DNA from: Breoghania sp. L-A4
GTDB lineage: Bacteria > Pseudomonadota > Alphaproteobacteria > Rhizobiales > Stappiaceae
Length of the DNA stretch: 64,000 bases
Reading direction: 5' to 3'
Assembly: GCF_003432385.1 (NCBI RefSeq)
Contig: NZ_CP031841.1
Span: 3,139,579 to 3,203,578, forward strand
The position numbers and the translations under genes were made by a program. Below are positions 9,801 to 18,314 of the stretch, piece after piece. The notes under the pieces are model-generated. The model was given only the letters and a program-made list of their open reading frames with translations, was not told the DNA's origin and did not search any database. Every line of letters begins with the position of its first letter. Position 1 is the stretch's first letter.

Positions 9801-11743
9801 TGTCCGGTTTCCTTCTTCGGGAGAGCCTCAAGCAGAGTCTGCGCAACGACAGCGGCGATGGCCTCATCGCCCGGGCGCACGGTCGTGACCGGCTCTAGGT
9901 GACGGTTAGAGCGGTGGTTGCAGGCCGCACAGCGCGGAAGGTAGCGCGTGCCGTCGTCGGGGTCCTCACGCAAGGGGATGTCCTCGAGGACGACCGATCC
10001 GACTTCGTCGGGCTCCATCGGCCGTCCCGTCAGGGGATCGATATGGACGATCTGGCCGGGCCCGTCGCCGGGCGTGTCGGACTCCTCTTCCGCCGCCATA
10101 CCGCCAGGGATAAGCCTCAAAAGGTGACGCCGGCCAGATCCCGGCGTCGGGTTGAGTTCAATGGGACCTTCCCAGGCTTCGATGTACGGCTCTCCGCAGT
10201 TTCGGCAGACAAACAGCTCGTAGGCAGGTCGATCGTCCGAACCGAATTCGGATCCGATTACGACCTCGCCCAGGTTTTCGGGGGCTTCGGATTTCAGAGT
10301 TACGCCAGTCCTGTCCGGGGAGCGTGAAATCAAGTGATATCTTGCTGGCAGGAGCGGGAAGACTGCGGCATCCCTGCTGATGGCGAGTACCCCCACCGCG
10401 ATCAGCCCAGTTAGGGCAGATATCGCGTCTGACTCGGCATCTGGAAAGACATTGCGGGCCAATGTCCTGATTGCGACAGCTCCACTTTCGAGGCGCCGAG
10501 CGATCCGATGAACCTCTTCGAAAGAGGCAAGTTTGGCGATCAGGGAATCGCCCAGAGAGGTAGCGTCGTCCAGCTGGAGTTCGGGAAGTTCGAGAAGGCC
10601 CGCCTCGAAGTTCCAGTCCTCGATCGACATGGGCGTGTCGTTTTGAGACGCTTCGCCCGCAGCAGCCGCGAGCTTGCCGGCTTCTGCCCACTGGTGTGAG
10701 GAGAGGCCGCTGGCAATGGGAGCATCGACGAGACTCGGATGAGGCTTCTTTTTCGAGGTGATGACAGATTTCTCGCCGCCGAACGGTTCGCCAAAGAGCC
10801 GCGATGCGAAGTCCGCAAGCTCCACCTTGCGACTGGGATCAAGCGAAGCGGAGGTACCGACACAACGGATCGTGCCGTCCGGAATTCCGAGGTGTGCCTT
10901 GAGACGTCGAAGCAGGAAGGCGACCTCGATCGCCTGTGCACCAGCATAAGTGTGGATTTCGTCGAGGACGATCCAACGGAGATCCGCACCGGAAAGGAGC
11001 TGGCAATTAGTCGGCAACAGCAGGATGTGCTCAAGCATGGCATAGTTCGTGATCAGGATATGCGGAGGCCCGGCGCGCATCTCTGATCGCGAAAGGAGCC
11101 AGTTGTCTGAAACATCCGCATCTTCTCCGAAGCTTTCGATGAAGCTATGCGACGAGCGAAGGCGGGTTATCTCCTCCCCGCGGGTCGCGCGGGGTTTGAT
11201 CTGACCAGTATAGCGGCCAAGGGTAATGCCGGGATCGCAGAGATCGCGAAAAAGGAGTTCGGCAATGCGGCTGAGCTGATCGTTAGCCAGTGCGTTGAGC
11301 GGGTAGACGAGAATCGCTCGGACGCCGGGCCGCTTCAGGTCGCCCTGGGCAAGAATGTCGTTGACGAGGGGGTAAAGGAAGCTCTCGGTCTTCCCCGAGC
11401 CGGTGCCGGTGGCCACCAAGTAGTTGTCGTCTCGCAGAATGGCCTGCTCCTGATGGGAGTGAAGCTGGCGCGTCCAGACGGAGGGCGTGGCCTGCGCAAA
11501 GGCCGCCCAGTCTGGATCGAGAATGCCACTGGCGTGAAGTTCCGAGAGACTGCGGGCCTTCTCGAAGTCGGGCAGGGTCTCGACATAGGGTCCCTTGACG
11601 AATTCGAGAAGGCTGATGCTTGTGCGCAGATCCTTGGCCAGGTGGGGCGCCCGGATCTCATTGATCGGCGACGAGGTCGCAACGAACCGCGCGAGGGTGC
11701 GGTTCAGGTGATCGCGGAAGATGTTGGGATCGAGATTGGTCAT
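6803..11743 (-). CDS. DEAH-box helicase with DUF1998-type zinc-rich C-terminus (1646 aa)
   Basis: Superfamily 2 helicase. Motif I is ATGTGSGKTES (residues 111-121), motif II is DEIH (261-264), motif III is GTSAS (296-300), and motif VI is QQRAGRAGRR in the second RecA lobe. The second half has repeated Cys-x2-Cys pairs (CRNC, CAAC, CLSC, CEAC/CHQC, CRNC) and ends with the SGGAGY...CLNPDCVSSCTRCL block typical of DUF1998 helicases. Fused helicase-DUF1998 proteins include MrfA (repair) and DruE (Druantia defence); in DISARM the same parts are split between DrmA and DrmB. The start ATG overlaps the stop of the upstream gene (ATGA), and GGAAGG precedes it. Flanking giant genes of unknown function and nearby mobile DNA favour a defence role over housekeeping repair; this is inference. 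Confidence 0.85.
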   Translation of the reverse strand: MTNLDPNIFRDHLNRTLARFVATSSPINEIRAPHLAKDLRTSISLLEFVKGPYVETLPDFEKARSLSELHASGILDPDWAAFAQATPSVWTRQLHSHQEQAILRDDNYLVATGTGSGKTESFLYPLVNDILAQGDLKRPGVRAILVYPLNALANDQLSRIAELLFRDLCDPGITLGRYTGQIKPRATRGEEITRLRSSHSFIESFGEDADVSDNWLLSRSEMRAGPPHILITNYAMLEHILLLPTNCQLLSGADLRWIVLDEIHTYAGAQAIEVAFLLRRLKAHLGIPDGTIRCVGTSASLDPSRKVELADFASRLFGEPFGGEKSVITSKKKPHPSLVDAPIASGLSSHQWAEAGKLAAAAGEASQNDTPMSIEDWNFEAGLLELPELQLDDATSLGDSLIAKLASFEEVHRIARRLESGAVAIRTLARNVFPDAESDAISALTGLIAVGVLAISRDAAVFPLLPARYHLISRSPDRTGVTLKSEAPENLGEVVIGSEFGSDDRPAYELFVCRNCGEPYIEAWEGPIELNPTPGSGRRHLLRLIPGGMAAEEESDTPGDGPGQIVHIDPLTGRPMEPDEVGSVVLEDIPLREDPDDGTRYLPRCAACNHRSNRHLEPVTTVRPGDEAIAAVVAQTLLEALPKKETGQTPPMGGRNLLVFSDNRQDAAFFAPFFERTSREQAIRSAVLRAVGASGKTDIDNLAGAVARELRVDGLRLYRPGVMPELETGPNELLRLKALIAAEITVFGRGRLSLEGFGLIGIDYEQIDRPVLAVRKMLPEAMKDHAEAFVRYLLKMIREHRAIADKDSGMIDLMDESIWTRIASQKGRCITREKNPNATLSLTLVPVAGHQNRFTALLRKMAKTCGTAIDDNQIRDVLTHFWKAIEHPRSMTSKHGVGRALRLDKSLFVVPGRDVRLYQCLSCGGRTQFDTAGVCQSMGCDGQLREIIEAERQDLAKRNHYVVRYNAHPLMGIAREHTAAIAGEIRTAIEESFKAGEVNLLSCTTTMEMGVDLGDLEAVLCKNVPPSIANYQQRAGRAGRRAQVAPIVLTSARSGRFDRAVYEGFSEYLSAQPIIPYLSLNNAGFFQRHQLSMILARFLEYRLKAYSRPGSPRLRDVFAEALTPEARSDFDRDFAVWLTGADREIEAAARLGDRLPEALADIALDADGLRATMNQRFTRFADAIWGRWGVMQEAIDDLEERRAALNRTAADQFQKVDRSLGALRTQQRLYMNQFLVDQLSRRAVIPTYSFPVHSVSLEVLNSAGQTADSSILELDRDGSIGISEYSPGAEVVAGGRVWTSDGISKRSKFTGDDAFIDRARYRVCEACRSPQVTMQGMEPEDTCHQCGVQFIKINRTRDFIRPHGFLTSVADGQGRDPGASRLRPTVSDEALLLTEAPLHRYTATDLPGILTFHAPGSNRPDHELGRIITVNRGRHRGGFAWCRNCEYAVPALGIGPELGWQDPVALEAHSNPRTGLSCRSDPGERVYPVDLAHVFETDVRGLLFEGFPRAPDGSSLPTGTSLDRTLQEALRLGAADLLETDPRDLRGLIQRLNGHLVVVLYDSVSGGAGYATRLTREDGFRAADLLLAARKILDCLNPDCVSSCTRCLNDYSNQRFWPDFERRPALAWIESILISSGEKVDLKWNA

Positions 11744-14700
11744 GCGGAGACCTTCCGGAGCTGTTCGGCGTGGGACCAGAGCGCGCGGAAATGAACGAAG
11801 AACTCGATGCCGGCCCGCAGCATCATTGTGAGTGTTTGGCCGATCTCCTGACGCGGCAGGCCCGTGCGGAATTCGACGTTGTCGATGAACGCGTCTGCGC
11901 GCTGACCCGCGCAGGCACGGGCAAACCGTTCGATCCCGGCTGCCAGCCTGGCTGGGAAGAGATCGCCGCCACCTCCGCTATCGAAAGATCGCAACGCCTC
12001 GAGTCCCTCGATGTGGGGTTGGCAGATCACGGCGACGGCACTGCCGATATGACCGTTGCCGGCGAGACAACGCAGGTCGGTTTCGCGGAGCCGAAAGCGG
12101 AGCGCTCTGAAGGCGTGGCTGAGGGAGGTTGCGTCGAGCCCCTGGGGCAGCTCTGTATCCGAACTCACCCGGTCCAGCCAATCGGAGAGGGGGGTGTCGC
12201 CCGCAGGGTCCGGAGGTGCTGCGGGGACCCCAATGGACGCCATGTGGGCGAGACTGGAGAGGCCGCTGGCTTCTTCGAGGCCGGAATAGGCTGAAAGCGG
12301 GGCCTGGAAGATCCACGGGGCTACACCCACGAGATCGTTTCGCGGCGGCTGGCCATCAGCCCGGTGAACGTTCAGCACGGGCCGAATGGCGCCGATCATG
12401 TGCGTGGTGCCGGCGACTCCGAGAGCCTGGCGGTAGGAAGGTCCTAGGGCAGCGGAAAGTTGGCCGCCAAGCGCCTCAGCCTCCGGCTCGGCCAAAAAGC
12501 CTGCAAGCCGGGACGCTGAGCGACGATCGGAGGCATTGATAGACCCGGCCAGACCGATCGCGATCTGTGCTTCTGCTGCATCGCAGAGAGGTGCGAAAGT
12601 GCGATCCTTCTCGTTTCTAACCCAAAAGCGGACCCGGGCTGGCGCGGGCAGGATAGTTCGGAGAAGTCGAACAGAGATGCGACCGCTGTCGAGTTCGCTC
12701 GTGACATCGACACCCCCTAACGGCGACAGGGATACCGGGAAACGTCCGAACGCAAACTCACCCTGGAGGACGCTCCCGTCAACGCTCTCGACCTTCACGT
12801 GGAGCGCGTCGCACCGACGCTGCAGCAGTAGGGACAGGTCTATGCAGTTCTCGTCCTCGGTGAGCGAGATTTCAGCGGGGTCAGCCACGCGCCGGAGGCG
12901 GGCGAGTATGTCGATATGGCCGTTTGCGCGCCGCAGCGCAATCCGATCATCGCCCTCAACTGTAGCCTCAAGATCCTCGGCTCCGATCTCGAGCGACTGT
13001 CGGGTAAGGAAAGGTCTGCGTTTTTCCCGACCCAGTACAAGAAGATCGGCATCGCGATCAGATGACCGCAGCCGAAATGTGTCGTGCCGGGCGTCATGGC
13101 CGAACACGAGCACTTTGCCCTTGGGCACGAAGATGCGGTCGTCGGTGGAGATCCGGCAATGCCAGAGTTTCTCGCCGCGGGCCGCAAGGTGGAATTCACG
13201 CCTGATCTTATCGTCGTAAAGGCTGAGGATCGGCGTCTCGGCGTCTGCCCGCGGATCGACGGAAAGCTTTCCACCTTCGCATCGTAATCCGGCACTTCGG
13301 GACGCGTCGAAATTTGATGGGAGATCCACGTCGCAGAGGTCGCCGTCGGGCGCAGGCACGCCACACCAAATCCAGCAGGACGTCGATAGCTCCGCCCGGG
13401 CATTTAGATCGCCTGCGGCACCTGGGGCCAGGACTTCAAAGACCACATGCCGCGGATCTCCCGCTTCCCCGAGGCCAAATCGATAGAAGGGAAGACGGGC
13501 AAAGCCGTCTGCTCCGACTTCGATACTGAGGAAGCGCACATCCTTCGCCATGCGAGCGCGAACGATGCGTTTGGCCCCGCCGATTTCCGGGTCGATCCTC
13601 AGGATAAGGGCCCCATCGCATGCATAGAGCGGCTGAGGGCCGTCCCGGCCAAGTGTGACTGCGTCGAGCCAGAGCGCTGCCTCGTCAGGTTTTTGCAAAG
13701 TGATGTCGGCGCGGCCGTCGAAAACAAGTGTTTCTGTTGCTTCGACCCATGCGACGTAGATATCGAGATCCCTGGATGGAATCGCGTCGCCGAAAGAGGC
13801 GCAGGAGAACGAAACTCGACTGAGAACGACAAGTCTTTCCGCAGCGATCTCGGCGAGGGTATCGTCCCGACCAAGCCGAGTGAGAAAAGCTCCACTATCT
13901 GCATCGAAGAGAAGGACATTGCCTGGGCCAGGAGCAAAAGCGATCTGCTGGCGAATGTTGCCGCAGCTCCAAGTCAGATCATCTGGCCAAGGTGCCGGTA
14001 TGTGAACATGGTTGCCGCCCGACACAAGTATTGGAAAGGCCCCAATATGGACGCGTTGAGGAAGCCGCGATGCTTCTGCCTCGAGCGCAAGGTTATCCCT
14101 CGCCCAGTAGAGGCGAGGTGGCCCGACGAGTTCGCCGCGGCTACGGCCAAAGCTGCGCGCCGCGGCATCGAAGGCGTCGAACAGATGTTTCTCGGATGTA
14201 CCCGAGGCGCTTTTGCCCTGGCGCCATGCCTCGAACCGCCTGGCGCAATATGCCGAGGTATCGAAGTTGATGGTCGCCCGGAGACGGGTGAAAGTGGGAC
14301 AGTGCTCGGCGACGGCACGTCTTTGCCAGTGGCGGGCCGAAGGCGTGTCTTCGATCGCCGGAGGTCCCAAATACAACGCCGCGCCAACAAACGCGCGTGC
14401 AAGCTCTGCGTGCTGGGAGCGAACGGGACCCAGTGGCGCAAAAAAGAGTTCCGTTGGCTGATTGCCTGAAACCGGTATGCCGAGGCGCCTCGCGGCGCGC
14501 CGGAAGCAGGACTTCAAGAGGTCCCGAGAGAAGGCATCGGAATAGTCCTCATTTACGAACTTACTAATGTGGAGATAGACGTCTTTCGTGCTGGCGCCGT
14601 AACTCTCCGACAGTGGCGCCATGACGGCCCAAACGGCAAGAGTCGGGCAGTTTTCGAAAAGGCGGAACAGGTCGGCCTTTCGGACAATCCTTTCCGCTCT

Positions 14701-14847
14701 GCTTCGAATGTCGTGAGGAACACGGACATCAACGAGGAACGGTGTTGAGCTCCCGCCGGTCCACGAGGAATGGAAAGCCGCCTCGACCTCGGATACACTC
14801 CGTGGTGAAAGTTCAAAGTCCATCCCCTCTTCAATATTTGAAGCCAC
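11740..14847 (-). CDS. Uncharacterised 1035-aa protein, first gene of the defence-like operon
   Basis: Not recognised as a known family. The start is GTG at 14847, chosen because GGAGGAA lies eight bases upstream; the in-frame ATG at 14823 lacks a comparable site. The N-terminal 250 residues are helical; the middle (about 270-800) alternates short hydrophobic strands with charged turns, suggesting beta-rich repeat domains; the C-terminus is helical again. No P-loop, nuclease or membrane motif is visible. It overlaps the helicase by four bases (ATGA), so the two are translationally coupled. Druantia type III pairs a large protein without known domains (DruH) with the helicase DruE, so a DruH-like role is possible, but no sequence similarity could be tested. 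Confidence 0.65.
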   Translation of the reverse strand: MASNIEEGMDFELSPRSVSEVEAAFHSSWTGGSSTPFLVDVRVPHDIRSRAERIVRKADLFRLFENCPTLAVWAVMAPLSESYGASTKDVYLHISKFVNEDYSDAFSRDLLKSCFRRAARRLGIPVSGNQPTELFFAPLGPVRSQHAELARAFVGAALYLGPPAIEDTPSARHWQRRAVAEHCPTFTRLRATINFDTSAYCARRFEAWRQGKSASGTSEKHLFDAFDAAARSFGRSRGELVGPPRLYWARDNLALEAEASRLPQRVHIGAFPILVSGGNHVHIPAPWPDDLTWSCGNIRQQIAFAPGPGNVLLFDADSGAFLTRLGRDDTLAEIAAERLVVLSRVSFSCASFGDAIPSRDLDIYVAWVEATETLVFDGRADITLQKPDEAALWLDAVTLGRDGPQPLYACDGALILRIDPEIGGAKRIVRARMAKDVRFLSIEVGADGFARLPFYRFGLGEAGDPRHVVFEVLAPGAAGDLNARAELSTSCWIWCGVPAPDGDLCDVDLPSNFDASRSAGLRCEGGKLSVDPRADAETPILSLYDDKIRREFHLAARGEKLWHCRISTDDRIFVPKGKVLVFGHDARHDTFRLRSSDRDADLLVLGREKRRPFLTRQSLEIGAEDLEATVEGDDRIALRRANGHIDILARLRRVADPAEISLTEDENCIDLSLLLQRRCDALHVKVESVDGSVLQGEFAFGRFPVSLSPLGGVDVTSELDSGRISVRLLRTILPAPARVRFWVRNEKDRTFAPLCDAAEAQIAIGLAGSINASDRRSASRLAGFLAEPEAEALGGQLSAALGPSYRQALGVAGTTHMIGAIRPVLNVHRADGQPPRNDLVGVAPWIFQAPLSAYSGLEEASGLSSLAHMASIGVPAAPPDPAGDTPLSDWLDRVSSDTELPQGLDATSLSHAFRALRFRLRETDLRCLAGNGHIGSAVAVICQPHIEGLEALRSFDSGGGGDLFPARLAAGIERFARACAGQRADAFIDNVEFRTGLPRQEIGQTLTMMLRAGIEFFVHFRALWSHAEQLRKVSA

Positions 14848-15037
14848 TAGGCCTTCCTCCAGCTCTTATTTGGACCAGCATCGGCCATATTCGGCAATAC
14901 AAAAAACTTGATGTGGTCAGACTTTGTCACGGTCTTGTAGCTGGACTAATCCTAGGGCAAACGTGATTGGGAGAAAGTGATTTAATCAAGCTGCGCGAAC
15001 TGTTTTGGAATTCGTGCGGTATTGAATTTACTCCTAG

Positions 15038-15054
15038 CATTGCAGTTGCAATTT
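15038..15054 (+). repeat. Left terminal inverted repeat of the IS701-family element
   Basis: CATTGCAGTTGCAATTT pairs with the complement of 16434-16450 with two mismatches. It lies 47 bases before the transposase ATG. Confidence 0.8.
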
Positions 15055-15100
15055 GAAGTGAGTTCTGAATCGATGGGTGACCATGATTCGGAGGTCATGG

Positions 15101-16448
15101 ATGATGGGTGCATCGATTGAAGAGAAACTGGAGATTTGGGCGTCCTCGTTGCGCGACGTGAAGGGGCGCATGCGCGGATTGTTCACGCAAGAGCGCGTTG
15201 CCACATCGGCGAACCTGTTTCTGGACGGCTTGCTCGGGGACGAGCGCCGCAAGACAGGTTGGATGCGGGCGAGGCGGCTGACGATCCCGGGCCGTGGCGA
15301 CAGCAGGCCATTTTGGGCCGGGGGCGTTGGGACGCGGACGGGTTGCGCGATATCGTGCGCAATTATGTTGTCGAGAACCTGGCCGCAGACGACGCGGTCT
15401 TGGTGATCGATGAGACCGGGTTCCTCAAGCAGGGCAAGGCATCCTGTGGTGTTGCGCGCCAATATACCGGTTCGGCCGGTAAGATTACGAACTGCCAGAT
15501 CGGTGTGTTCGCCGCCTACGTGTCCGCTCGCGGTCGCGCCTTTATCGATCGCGCTTTGTACTTGCCCAAGAGCTGGGCCGGCGATCCCGCGCGATGCCGC
15601 GCGACCCATGTCCCTGAAGCTGTAGCTTTTGCTGCCAAATCGGCGCTGGCTGTTCAAATGATCCGTCGAGCGCTGACGGCAGATGTGCCTTTTTCCTGGG
15701 TTGCGGCGGATGCGGTGTATGGCGTCGGCGATGTCGAACAGGCCCTGCGCCGAGCCTGCAAAGGCTATGTCCTCGGAGTCAGATCGGACCACCACTTCGG
15801 CTCTTGGGTGGGCAAGCCTCCGGTCGCCGGCACCGCCGGGGAAATCGCACAAGACCTCGAACCAGACACATGGCTGCGTCTCTCCGCCGGTGAAGGCACC
15901 AAAGGCGCCCGGCTCCATGACTGGGCCTATTGCGAACTCGCCGATCTCGACGCTGACGAATATGACCAGACCAAATCAGGTCTTTGGACCCGCGGGCCGC
16001 TGATCCACCGCAATATCAGCGACGGTGATCTCGCCTTCTTCACGACATGGTGCCCAGCCGGCACGAGCATCCAGGCCCTGGTCGCCGTCGAAGGCCACCA
16101 GTGGGCGATCGAAGACAGCTTCGAGACTGCCAAGAACGAGTTCGGCCTCGACCACAACGAAACCCGGTCTTGGCATGGATGGCACCGCCACGTCTCTCTG
16201 GTCATGCTCGCCTTCGCGATGATGGCGGTGATCCGATACCGCGCCAACGACAGGACGCCACCCAAAAAAACCAGGACACGGACCAGCAAGACCTGATCCG
16301 TTGGTCGATCCAGGAAGTCCGGCGTATCGCCAACAAGCTTGCCCAGCGTCGTATCCAGCCCTCCTATGTCATCGCATGGTCATGCTGGAGACGCGCACAT
16401 CAAGCCACTGCCAGACGCGCTCATATCAAAACTAAAATGCAACTGTAA
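15101..16448 (+). pseudogene. IS701-family DDE transposase with two frameshifts
   Basis: The N-terminus (MMGASIEEKLEIWASSL...) starts at 15101 in one frame. Near 15273 a G appears to be missing (family sequence GWMRAEAA versus GCGAGGCG here) and homology continues in the next frame through the catalytic region. DDE residues are visible: VIDETGFLKQG (first Asp), WVAADAVYG (second Asp) and WAIEDSFETAKNEFG (Glu). A second break at the A7 run near 16280 moves the C-terminal 50 residues (DLIRWSIQEVRRIANKLAQR) to a third frame. With an internal break before the catalytic core the gene is probably inactive, unless the first break is a sequencing error. Confidence 0.8.
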
Positions 16449-16450
16449 TG
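16434..16450 (-). repeat. Right terminal inverted repeat of the IS701-family element
   Basis: AAAATGCAACTGTAATG reads on the complement as CATTACAGTTGCATTTT, matching the left end. It overlaps the C-terminal codons of the shifted transposase frame. Confidence 0.8.
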
Positions 16451-16526
16451 TCAGGCGCGAAGTGTCCGGCGCCCCGGGATATGACGTGTCGCGCTGGCGT
16501 TCGTCCGTTCTCGTCGTGATAGCCGC

Positions 16527-16955
16527 CTAGTGCAGTCCCACGAATTCGCTAGTGTCCTGGACAAACCGTTGAGGCGGCACCAGACAGAGTTTGGTGCCGG
16601 TCGTAATCCCGTAACGCTGCCGCTGAGCTGCCAGCACGTCGCCAAGCACGCCCGTCACTTCGCCGTAGGCGATGTGCCAACGCAGGCCGATATCAACCAT
16701 CTGTGACAGCGTGAACTTGCCGCGAAAGTCGCACTCGGCCAGGTTCCATGCGAACCGTTTCCAACGCTGCTTGATCAACCGGACGAAGGCCGTCGTCTCC
16801 GCCTCGTCATAGCCCAGCTTTGTCAGGTCCAACTGCGGATTATCCTCGGTGATGTATTGCAACATCCGCCCGGGCGTGACGTTGATCAGCCTGGCGAACT
16901 CGCCCTTCGAGACGAGGGTCTCTTCGGCCAGGGGCTCACCACGTCCAAACCCCAC
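16527..16955 (-). CDS. Phage-type protein with N-terminal helix-turn-helix (142 aa)
   Basis: Residues about 12-40 (LVSKGEFARLINVTPGRMLQ) resemble the DNA-binding helix-turn-helix at the start of phage terminase small subunits of the Nu1 type, which in related prophages follow the replication genes. The remaining 100 residues (KQRWKRFAWNLAECDFRGKF and onward) are not recognised and may come from a recombination event next to the IS. It is the last gene of the minus-strand prophage block before the IS701 element. A terminase role is a guess; it may be a hybrid remnant. Confidence 0.45.
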   Translation of the reverse strand: MGFGRGEPLAEETLVSKGEFARLINVTPGRMLQYITEDNPQLDLTKLGYDEAETTAFVRLIKQRWKRFAWNLAECDFRGKFTLSQMVDIGLRWHIAYGEVTGVLGDVLAAQRQRYGITTGTKLCLVPPQRFVQDTSEFVGLH

Positions 16956-17299
16956 GCTGTTTAGCCATTCACTTTAGCTCTTTAGGCTTTGCGTTTCGTG
17001 TCAGACTGGCGAGATCCTGCGCGGCCGCGCCCCCGCAGGTGGTTTGGGCGGATACGGTCCCTAAATCCGGGGGACCCGCCTGCCCTCGCCGCGCTATGAC
17101 CAATGCCGCCCAGATTGAGGCTGCGGTGGCCATCCTTGCCCCTGTCTGGACCCACAGGAGACCCGGCAGGACCGGCAGGGGGTGCTTCGCGTGCCGGCCC
17201 TGCTCCCCTCGCCTGTCCTGTCGCGGCAGGACCGCCCGATGAGACCACTGGCGCGGGCATCGCGCCCTTGCCGGTTCTTTAGCACCTCAACCGCTGAGT
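16956..17299. other. Gene-free GC-rich interval
   Basis: This 344-base stretch lies between two minus-strand prophage genes. Short frames exist on both strands but have arginine/proline/glycine-rich translations without ribosome-binding sites, as expected for GC-rich noncoding DNA. No hairpin terminator or repeat was found. Confidence 0.5.
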
Positions 17300-17992
17300 T
17301 TAGCGGTCCGGTCTTTTGCCCCCAGAGGCCTCAACTCGCCATGCTGACCGCATGACCTTCACGCGCCGAGACGGTGTCTTGCCGGCCAACACCCTGCCCT
17401 CTTCAATGAGTTCCTCGATCAGATCGGAGATCCCCATGCCAAGCCACGGCTCAAACGGCGCGCGTGGTCCGGTGACCGCATGGCTCGTCAGTCGCGGCCG
17501 CAGCAGGGCTGCAAGGAACGTCAGCGCGAACCGCCAGTCGCGGTACGTCGCCCAGGCTTGCGCCACGACTTCCAGCGATGGACGAAGCTCCAGATCGCAG
17601 CGATGCGGCACGTCGCGCAGCCCCCGTTGGCCACGCTCCACCCGCTTGACCACCTCCGGCTTGCCGTTCGCCCCGATAAAGGGCCGCAGCTCCGGCTCAT
17701 AATCCCACGCCGGCCGGGTGCCCGACATGCCATAGGCGAGAACAAGCCCCCGCTCGCGCGCATTCATTCCGCGCAAGGCCTCACCGACGAGCACCGCGTC
17801 CGGGTGCATGGTGCCCTTCCCGTTCGCGCGGCCAAAGGTGTCGACCATGGTGCCGAGCTGCAGGATCGTCTCAACGCTGTGCCAGCTCGACCGCAGCCCG
17901 TCCGGCCCATATCCGCCTTCCGACAGATCGTGGCCGACCGCCTGATCGCGCAACGCCCAATGCACCAGATCCTCGATATCGATTGATTTCAT
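17300..17992 (-). CDS. Hypothetical prophage protein downstream of the iteron region (230 aa)
   Basis: Not recognised. The start chosen is ATG at 17992 (MKSIDIEDLVHWALRDQAVG), preceded by GGAGCGG; an upstream extension would run into the iterons. The protein is soluble, with no signal or membrane segment, and contains a tryptophan-rich central part and a basic C-terminus. Its position after the primase-helicase and before a terminase-like gene matches a late replication/packaging accessory gene of alphaproteobacterial prophages, but no activity can be assigned. Confidence 0.55.
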   Translation of the reverse strand: MKSIDIEDLVHWALRDQAVGHDLSEGGYGPDGLRSSWHSVETILQLGTMVDTFGRANGKGTMHPDAVLVGEALRGMNARERGLVLAYGMSGTRPAWDYEPELRPFIGANGKPEVVKRVERGQRGLRDVPHRCDLELRPSLEVVAQAWATYRDWRFALTFLAALLRPRLTSHAVTGPRAPFEPWLGMGISDLIEELIEEGRVLAGKTPSRRVKVMRSAWRVEASGGKRPDR

Positions 17993-18036
17993 CGTGTGCC
18001 GCTCCATGGTTTCATCATCGCCTGCAAATTCCCGGT

Positions 18037-18314
18037 TCGGTCCAACCTGTCCAACCTTGACCAACCTTTAAAAACAAAGGTTGGACGCGTTTTCGCTAGC
18101 AATCTCAAAGGCCTGCAATCCAAGTCCAACCTGTCCAACCTATTTCGCCGTCGGGGAGAACAGGGCGGAAGGGGTGCAACGCCTTTTCGCGCGCACGCGT
18201 GCGCGGGGCGTCAAAATAGGTTGGACAGGTTGGGCAGGTTGGTCATCGCATTGATACGATTGATGTATTCTGGTCCAACCTTGGGTACGCGTGGTTGGGA
18301 AGGTTGGACCGGTC
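18037..18314. repeat. Iteron cluster (AGGTTGGAC repeats), candidate replication origin
   Basis: At least ten copies of TCCAACCT or its complement occur in both orientations between the primase-helicase and the next gene. Three tandem copies lie at 18039-18067, followed by an inverted copy at 18077-18086. CCAACCTGTCCAACCTATTT (18125-18144) has a perfect 20-bp inverted match at 18214-18233. An 11-bp pair, GGTCCAACCTT at 18272-18282 and its complement at 18300-18310, closes the array. Direct repeats plus hairpins beside a primase-helicase gene are typical of phage or plasmid origins bound by the element's own initiator. Function as an origin is inferred; operator or transcription-attenuation roles are alternatives. 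Confidence 0.7.

Larger units (their letters stand above)
15038..16450 (+). mobile_element. IS701-family insertion sequence (decayed)
   Basis: Terminal inverted repeats bound one transposase gene: CATTGCAGTTGCAATTT at 15038-15054 matches the complement of 16434-16450 at 15 of 17 positions. The element is about 1.4 kb, normal for this family. CTAG flanks the left end, matching the YTAR target preference of IS701 elements, but the right flank is TCAG, so no target-site duplication is seen. The transposase carries two frameshifts. It separates the defence-like operon from the prophage-like region and may have deleted DNA on one side. Confidence 0.8.

Noticed and set aside
15034-15918. Minus-strand frame of 294 codons across the IS701 element
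   Set aside because: Antisense of the transposase; it runs beyond the inverted repeat without a start context.
16270-16300. Programmed frameshift at the A7 run in the transposase
   Set aside because: IS701 transposases are normally a single frame, and another break lies upstream, so decay or sequencing error is more likely than recoding.
17039-17260. Short frames on both strands at 17039-17260
   Set aside because: Low-complexity Arg/Gly/Pro translations, no ribosome-binding sites, no similarity to known families noticed.
18037-18314. Possible CRISPR-like array
   Set aside because: The repeats are 8-10 bases, occur in both orientations and have irregular spacing, so they are iterons rather than CRISPR repeats.
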